This document shows positions 59,390-64,000 of a stretch of 64,000 nucleotides of DNA, piece by piece; the stretch's first letter is position 1; each line of letters opens with the position of its first letter. This DNA comes from Saprospiraceae bacterium (lineage in GTDB: Bacteria > Bacteroidota > Bacteroidia > Chitinophagales > Saprospiraceae): the NCBI GenBank assembly GCA_026982695.1, contig JALSGS010000045.1, positions 1 to 64,000 of the forward strand, read 5' to 3'. The notes below the pieces were generated by a model. The model worked only from the letters and a program-made list of their open reading frames with translations, did not search any database and was not told the origin of the DNA. A program made the position numbers and the translations under genes.

Positions 59390-62300
59390 TCAAAAAAGCA
59401 CGCGATAACGTGCATACCACGGGTCGTGGTGTTGCAACGAGAGAGCCCAACTAATACGAGCCCACAACGCCTGGCGCCCATCTTGGTCGTATAATGCTTC
59501 GAGTCTCGGCGCATTGATCAACGGCAAATACACCTTCAATGTAGCATCGAATAAGGACACCCCCCCCTGCCACCAAAGATTATCACGCCAAGCATCGGAG
59601 GCAAATAGCCCCACCCTTTGATAATATCCTACATCAAACCACGGTTTAAGTACAATGCCTGCCGGCAAATCTTTGGGCAGTGCCGCAACAAGATTAAGGC
59701 TCCACAGCAAGCCATTTGACCGACCCTGCAAATAGGCGGGGCCCAAAGCCGTCTTCATCGCACCCTCAGTCAAGGCAATCTGTCGGCTCCATATTCCCTG
59801 CACTTGCCAACGCCCTACAAACAATTGCTCATAACCATAATCATTGAACCCCTGCACGCTCAGGTTCCATGCACCAGGCAAAAGGAAGCCTCCACCTGCC
59901 GCTGTATTTTTGAAAAACCCTCCAATAAAGAAGCGCAAGTCGATGCTGCGCCACGGTGCATATGTATAACTATACTGCATCGCAGCCCACATGCGCCCAT
60001 ACCGATGCTCCGCTCCCAAATAGCGCAAACGGCTGCCCTCTAGCCCCACTTCTACTGACCAGGAATTGAGCGTCGCCCTTTGCGTATACCACTCAACACG
60101 CCACAAAGGGCGACGCTGCCATTGCTTACCCATATACGCTCCTGTTGAATCTAAAGTAGGTGCCTGCTCACTTAACCGCCAAAAAGTAGCTGTAGCGCGA
60201 TGTACAAAGAGTGACTGTGGATGAGTGCGAAAACGAGCCCGCAACTGAAGGCCATACCTGGCATATCGCAAAACATATTGAAGCTGGTCATCCGCGCGAA
60301 AATGATAAGTGCGGACGCTGCCACTCAAAGAAAGCTGTTGCCACATCCCTGTAGGCCACGACCAATGACGCACCAATTGGGCCACACCTATAGGTGTATT
60401 GCGCTTCATACTCCATTGCGATAACAGCTGCCACTCCCACTTCCGCCAAGGCACCAGTGCGTTATACCACAACACACCCGGTGTAATGCCATCCACTACA
60501 TTGGCAGACAGCACAGGCAACTAAAACAATTGGATGTGGCGATTCGACTCAAACCCTGCTAAGAGTTTGGGGCGAAGGGACTCGAGTTTTTTCAACACCC
60601 CTCGTGTACGCATCGTATTGTTGTGCACGTACAGATCAAGGGTTTGATAATGAGGATCGATCACGACATGGGTGGCACTGGGCACAAAGGGCAAAGTGTA
60701 GGTAGGCCGCCCCGTAAACCCGTCAAACCACTTCACATACAATACAGCCGTATCGCGCATGACAGCTACGGGAAAAGGTGCAGCCACCTGACCCCGATTG
60801 GCGATAGTGAGGTCTATACCACCTTGAGGGGTATAGTGCAGTTGTTGGAGGGTGTAGTCGGTTTTGGCATTCGAGTAGAGATAACCGTCAAAAAGCTAAC
60901 CCAGTGACTGCCCCAACGCTTGCTCAAGTACCTGGCGAAAGTCCTCCGGGCGAGGATGCTTTCCCTGCCATTGTCGAAAATAGGCCTGTATTGCTGCATC
61001 GAGCCGAGATTGGCCCACATAGGCTTCAAGTTGCTCTAGTGCCAATGGCGGCTTCACATAAGCCCCTATCCAATAAGCTGCCACGTGCTGATTTTCTACA
61101 GGTTGATCTGACACTTCATCTCTATCGATGCGTGCAAAAGCTAAGTAAGTGGCTAATGCCATACCCATGCGGCTATACTTTCGAAAAAAAGGAGGCAGTT
61201 CGCGGTCAAAAACGTCGGGATAGAACAAGCGGGAATAGCGCCGCTCATGATACAAATTGATGCCCTCATCCATCCAGGCGTGATCGCGCTCATTAGTAGC
61301 CAACATGCCATAAAACCAATTGTGGCCTACTTCATATGGACGACAATGTTTTCAAGTACAGCCACGTCTTCTATATCTGAAGCAATCAGCGTAATCATGG
61401 GATACTCCATACCATCACCTGCCTCTAAGGGGCCACTCACTGCTGTGGCTTGAGGCCACGGATACGGGCCCACGTGTTGATCATAGTACTGCAAGGCACA
61501 CCCCACCCACCGAGCCACTTGCTGCCAATGTGGCAAAGCCGTAGGCTGGAAAAAGGCCCATGTATCCACTTTTTTACCCGACGAAAGCACTGCACTGTCT
61601 TTGACGACTAAAAAACGCTTATCGGCGAACCAGGCAAAGTCGTGCACTTGCTCAGCCGTAAAGTGGAGCGTCTTACGCACACTATCGGAAGGAGGTATCT
61701 CATCAGATAAGGCAGCATCTGCATACTGTATGAGGTGCTGAGTCTCGGCAAGGCGCTGTTGCAAAAAGTGCAGCTCCTCTGCAGTGTGCAACTGCCCCGT
61801 AGCTGCCACTACATAGTTGCGCGGCAAGTTGAGGCGTAAGTCGAAATTGCCCATTTCCGAATAAAACTCACCTACATCGAGATAAGGCATGGGGTGCCAC
61901 CCTTCGCGATCGTACACGGCGGGTTTGGGATACCATTGCGTCATGTAGTAGCTCTGCCCTTCACGCCCCAGACGCGAAAACACTTTGGGAATGCGCAACA
62001 GCCACTTGCTTTCAAGCTCCAGCGTATCGCCTGGCCACAACGGCTTGGGCAAGTGAAGCAATGCCACATCGATATGCGGCACCACATAATGCCACCACAC
62101 ACGCTGGCCGCCAATGAGAAATTCAATACTGTCAAACCCACCCCTATCTTCCGGCCTTGCAAAGAAAAAATCTTGGTATCCCAACTGCAATTGCTGCTTT
62201 GCAAAAGCACTTTGCACACTACTATAGGCGTTGGCCCATAAATGCACGTACATTTCCCGCAAAGTGTCAGGGCTGTGATTAATGTAGGTGATAGACTGCG

Positions 62301-62451
62301 CTGCAGCCAACGTATGCGACTGGTCGTCCAAGTACACATCGAACGCGTAATGCACCTCCTGCTGGAAATACTTAGGCACTTCAGGCTGTGCTGTACTCTT
62401 CTGAGTAGAAATGCATAAAAGCCCTAGCCATAAGGATCGCACTAGTTTCAT
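59390..62451 (-). pseudogene. M1 family metallopeptidase gene, broken by frameshift and two TAGs
   Basis: This is one M1 (gluzincin) peptidase gene of about 1019 codons, read in pieces. An intact N-terminal part from 62451 has a signal peptide (to about residue 22) and the exopeptidase motif GDGMEYPM. Two extra bases at 61334-61335 (CAT-AT-GAA) shift the frame within the zinc motif. Without them the sequence reads HEVGH (His372), then NWFYGMLATNERDHAWMDEG, with the family's downstream zinc Glu. The same frame continues through TAG 60896-60898 (after GQSLG) and TAG 60521-60523 (after HIQLF) to 59390. Removing two bases makes the length an exact multiple of three. The C-terminal part resembles the long Bacteroidota M1 tail. 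It is adjacent to, and divergent from, an intact BamA-like gene. Confidence 0.88.
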
Positions 62452-62575
62452 TAAAAGAATCGTTTTCTTTTGACTGAATCAATGAGCTATACTCCATGCC
62501 TATTACACCACCCCCTGATTCCAAGAGCAATTAAAAAACTCCACTTTGCGCATCACATGTACACAACTGAGTTTT

Positions 62576-64000
62576 ATGAGTGGGTCTATCACCCTTCGGC
62601 AAACGCTAATAGTACTTAGTAGTGTGATCTATTCACTATGTGCATGGCACAAGGTTTTGGCCTGGCAAGGTGTACACTTAAACGTACATTGTGCTCTGCC
62701 GGATACTATCAGTTGCCCTGACAGCATCCTCTATTTGCCCGACAGTCTAAGTGCATGGCAATGGTTGGCAAAGTGGCAGCACGACCAGATTGCCTCAGGA
62801 TTCCTTGAAGCTAGCGTAGATCACACTCAATGGCATGGCGACACACTCAATGCTTACCTGCACCGAGGCCCTCGCTGGCAATGGGCCATGCTGGACCTCG
62901 ATGAGCTACCGCCTACACTCTTGCGCACGGAGTGGGTGCCCAAAACAGGACAGATTGTACACCCCCATGAGGTGGCACGACTCATAGACCACATCCTACA
63001 CTGGTACGAAACTCATGGCCATCCCTTTGCCCACATCTGGCTCGACTCAATTGCACTGCGCGATCAGCAGGTACGCGCTAAGATACGCATCGATCCAGGT
63101 CGCTACATCACCATGGGACCAGTAGTTATAGAAGGTACCATCAAATTGCATCCCGAATTTATCGCCCGACTGCTGGGCATACCGGCGGGCAGTGCTTTTG
63201 ACGCAAAAAAAATACGAGCTGTACCCAAGCTGATGGCACAACTACCTTATGTACGTCTCAAACAGCCTCCATGGGTGACCTTCTACGGGCGAGAAGCGCG
63301 CCTCCATCTGGCACTAGAAGCCCGGCCTGCCAGCCGGTTCGATCTATTGATCGGCATTTTACCCACACGTCAGGCTCAAGGACGACGCGTGCGCCTGAGT
63401 GGCACTGCTGACATCGCCTTAGCCAATGCCTTGGGCTATGGAGAACAGTTGTCCATACAGTACGACCAGCTACAACCCGCCTCGCCACGACTGCAAATAC
63501 GCAGCGACTGGCCGTGGCTACCATGGATGCCCTTCGGCACATTTGGCACATTTGACCTGTACAAACGCGATTCCCAGTACTTGGATCTAAGATGGGAAGC
63601 AGGCATCTATCAGCTACAACCCTCAGGGCACAGCTGGCGTCTGTTTGCTACACAACAAATCTCTTCTATCATTTCAGCTACTCAGTTATCGGCTCAACAA
63701 CTCGACCTACAACGTACTGGACTGGGAATTAGCTATCGCTTGGAAGGTACCGACTACCCACTACCCCCCCGCAAGGGGTGGCAATTGGCCTTGGATGGCA
63801 GTGGTGGATTTAGACGCATTGTAAAAAACGAACAACTGGCAGCCCAATATCCCGAGCTATACGACAGCCTCGCTCCACGCACTGCTCAATTGCACTTGCA
63901 GCTGGAGTTGACCCACTTCCAGCCACTGGGCCGTCAAATAGTGCTCAAGACAGGCTTTTCTGGTGCCACCATCTTCAGCGATGGGCAGCCAATAGTGCGC
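62576..64000 (+). CDS. BamA/TamA (Omp85)-like protein, 5' part
   Basis: The open frame runs from ATG 62576 to the window edge (475 codons, no stop). A signal-like N-terminus (LRQTLIVLSSVIYSLCAW) precedes a region with a POTRA-type pattern: MGPVVIEGTIKLHPEFIARL, then GIPAGSAFDAKKIR and LMAQLPYVRLK. The later part alternates hydrophobic and polar residues, as in a barrel. Proteins of this sort insert or export outer-membrane proteins; the exact role of this paralogue is unknown. It contains one repeated word (62592-62604, read as LRQT). No good -7 was found. The start is the first ATG that begins the signal peptide. Confidence 0.75.
   Translation, partial: MSGSITLRQTLIVLSSVIYSLCAWHKVLAWQGVHLNVHCALPDTISCPDSILYLPDSLSAWQWLAKWQHDQIASGFLEASVDHTQWHGDTLNAYLHRGPRWQWAMLDLDELPPTLLRTEWVPKTGQIVHPHEVARLIDHILHWYETHGHPFAHIWLDSIALRDQQVRAKIRIDPGRYITMGPVVIEGTIKLHPEFIARLLGIPAGSAFDAKKIRAVPKLMAQLPYVRLKQPPWVTFYGREARLHLALEARPASRFDLLIGILPTRQAQGRRVRLSGTADIALANALGYGEQLSIQYDQLQPASPRLQIRSDWPWLPWMPFGTFGTFDLYKRDSQYLDLRWEAGIYQLQPSGHSWRLFATQQISSIISATQLSAQQLDLQRTGLGISYRLEGTDYPLPPRKGWQLALDGSGGFRRIVKNEQLAAQYPELYDSLAPRTAQLHLQLELTHFQPLGRQIVLKTGFSGATIFSDGQPIVR

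Noticed and set aside
62452-62575. Shared divergent promoter for the M1 pseudogene and the BamA-like gene
   Set aside because: No TAnnTTTG match of quality was found on either strand here.

Overview
The window is a piece of a Bacteroidota chromosome of roughly balanced base composition. The evidence is the 16S rRNA 5' end, many -7 elements of the form TAnnTTTG (usually TACCTTTG), a surface protein with a type IX secretion C-terminus, and lineage-typical genes (DUF4270, DUF4290, a COX24-type mini-protein, a one-domain glycogen-synthase-like protein beside panC). HYR, dockerin-like and sorting-domain architecture hints at the Saprospiria/Chitinophagia side of the phylum; that placement is inference.

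Layout. 1-117: 5' end of a 16S gene reading leftward, with two tandem promoters behind it. 755-9268: serC, a YgjP-like metallohydrolase, a 1324-residue protein with 11 Ig-like repeats, a YceI-like protein, and icd. 9413-16343: an interrupted lipoprotein gene, ruvB, the rpmI-rplT and infC genes, clpC and pdxH. 16321-25683: a membrane glycosyltransferase, a lipoprotein dipeptidyl peptidase III, the ychF-rluE-hldD operon and a TonB-dependent receptor. 25701-35181: two coiled-coil envelope proteins, gltD with an N-terminally truncated gltB, atpDC and lipA. 35277-45846: an outer-membrane-like protein, a 1749-residue HYR/T9SS protein, a second membrane glycosyltransferase, a PLP decarboxylase and an antirepressor-like protein. 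45925-53717: panC, the glycogen-synthase-like gene, DUF4270, glmS, DUF4290 and murA. 53772-64000: a 28-residue lipoprotein, rng, the COX24-type mini-gene, a TPR gene and HU, yicC, gmk, tRNA-Ser(CGA), a broken M1 peptidase gene and the start of an Omp85/BamA-like gene.

Most genes are core functions (translation, envelope precursors, nitrogen and energy metabolism). glmS and murA feed peptidoglycan synthesis, hldD feeds heptose for lipopolysaccharide, and the envelope genes supply outer-membrane and secreted proteins. No phage, insertion sequence or CRISPR array was seen.

The most unusual signals are: (1) a 9-mer, TTCGGCAAA, found 13 times by eye in 64 kb where about 0.5 is expected, mostly inside genes and in all reading frames; (2) an M1 peptidase gene broken by a 2-base insertion inside its HEXXH zinc motif plus two in-frame TAG codons; (3) a lipoprotein gene split by one TAG; (4) a gltB lacking the whole glutaminase half; (5) a MurA with Asp at the usual catalytic Cys; (6) a strong hairpin terminator 20 bases before murA; (7) two very short genes, of 28 and 31 codons.
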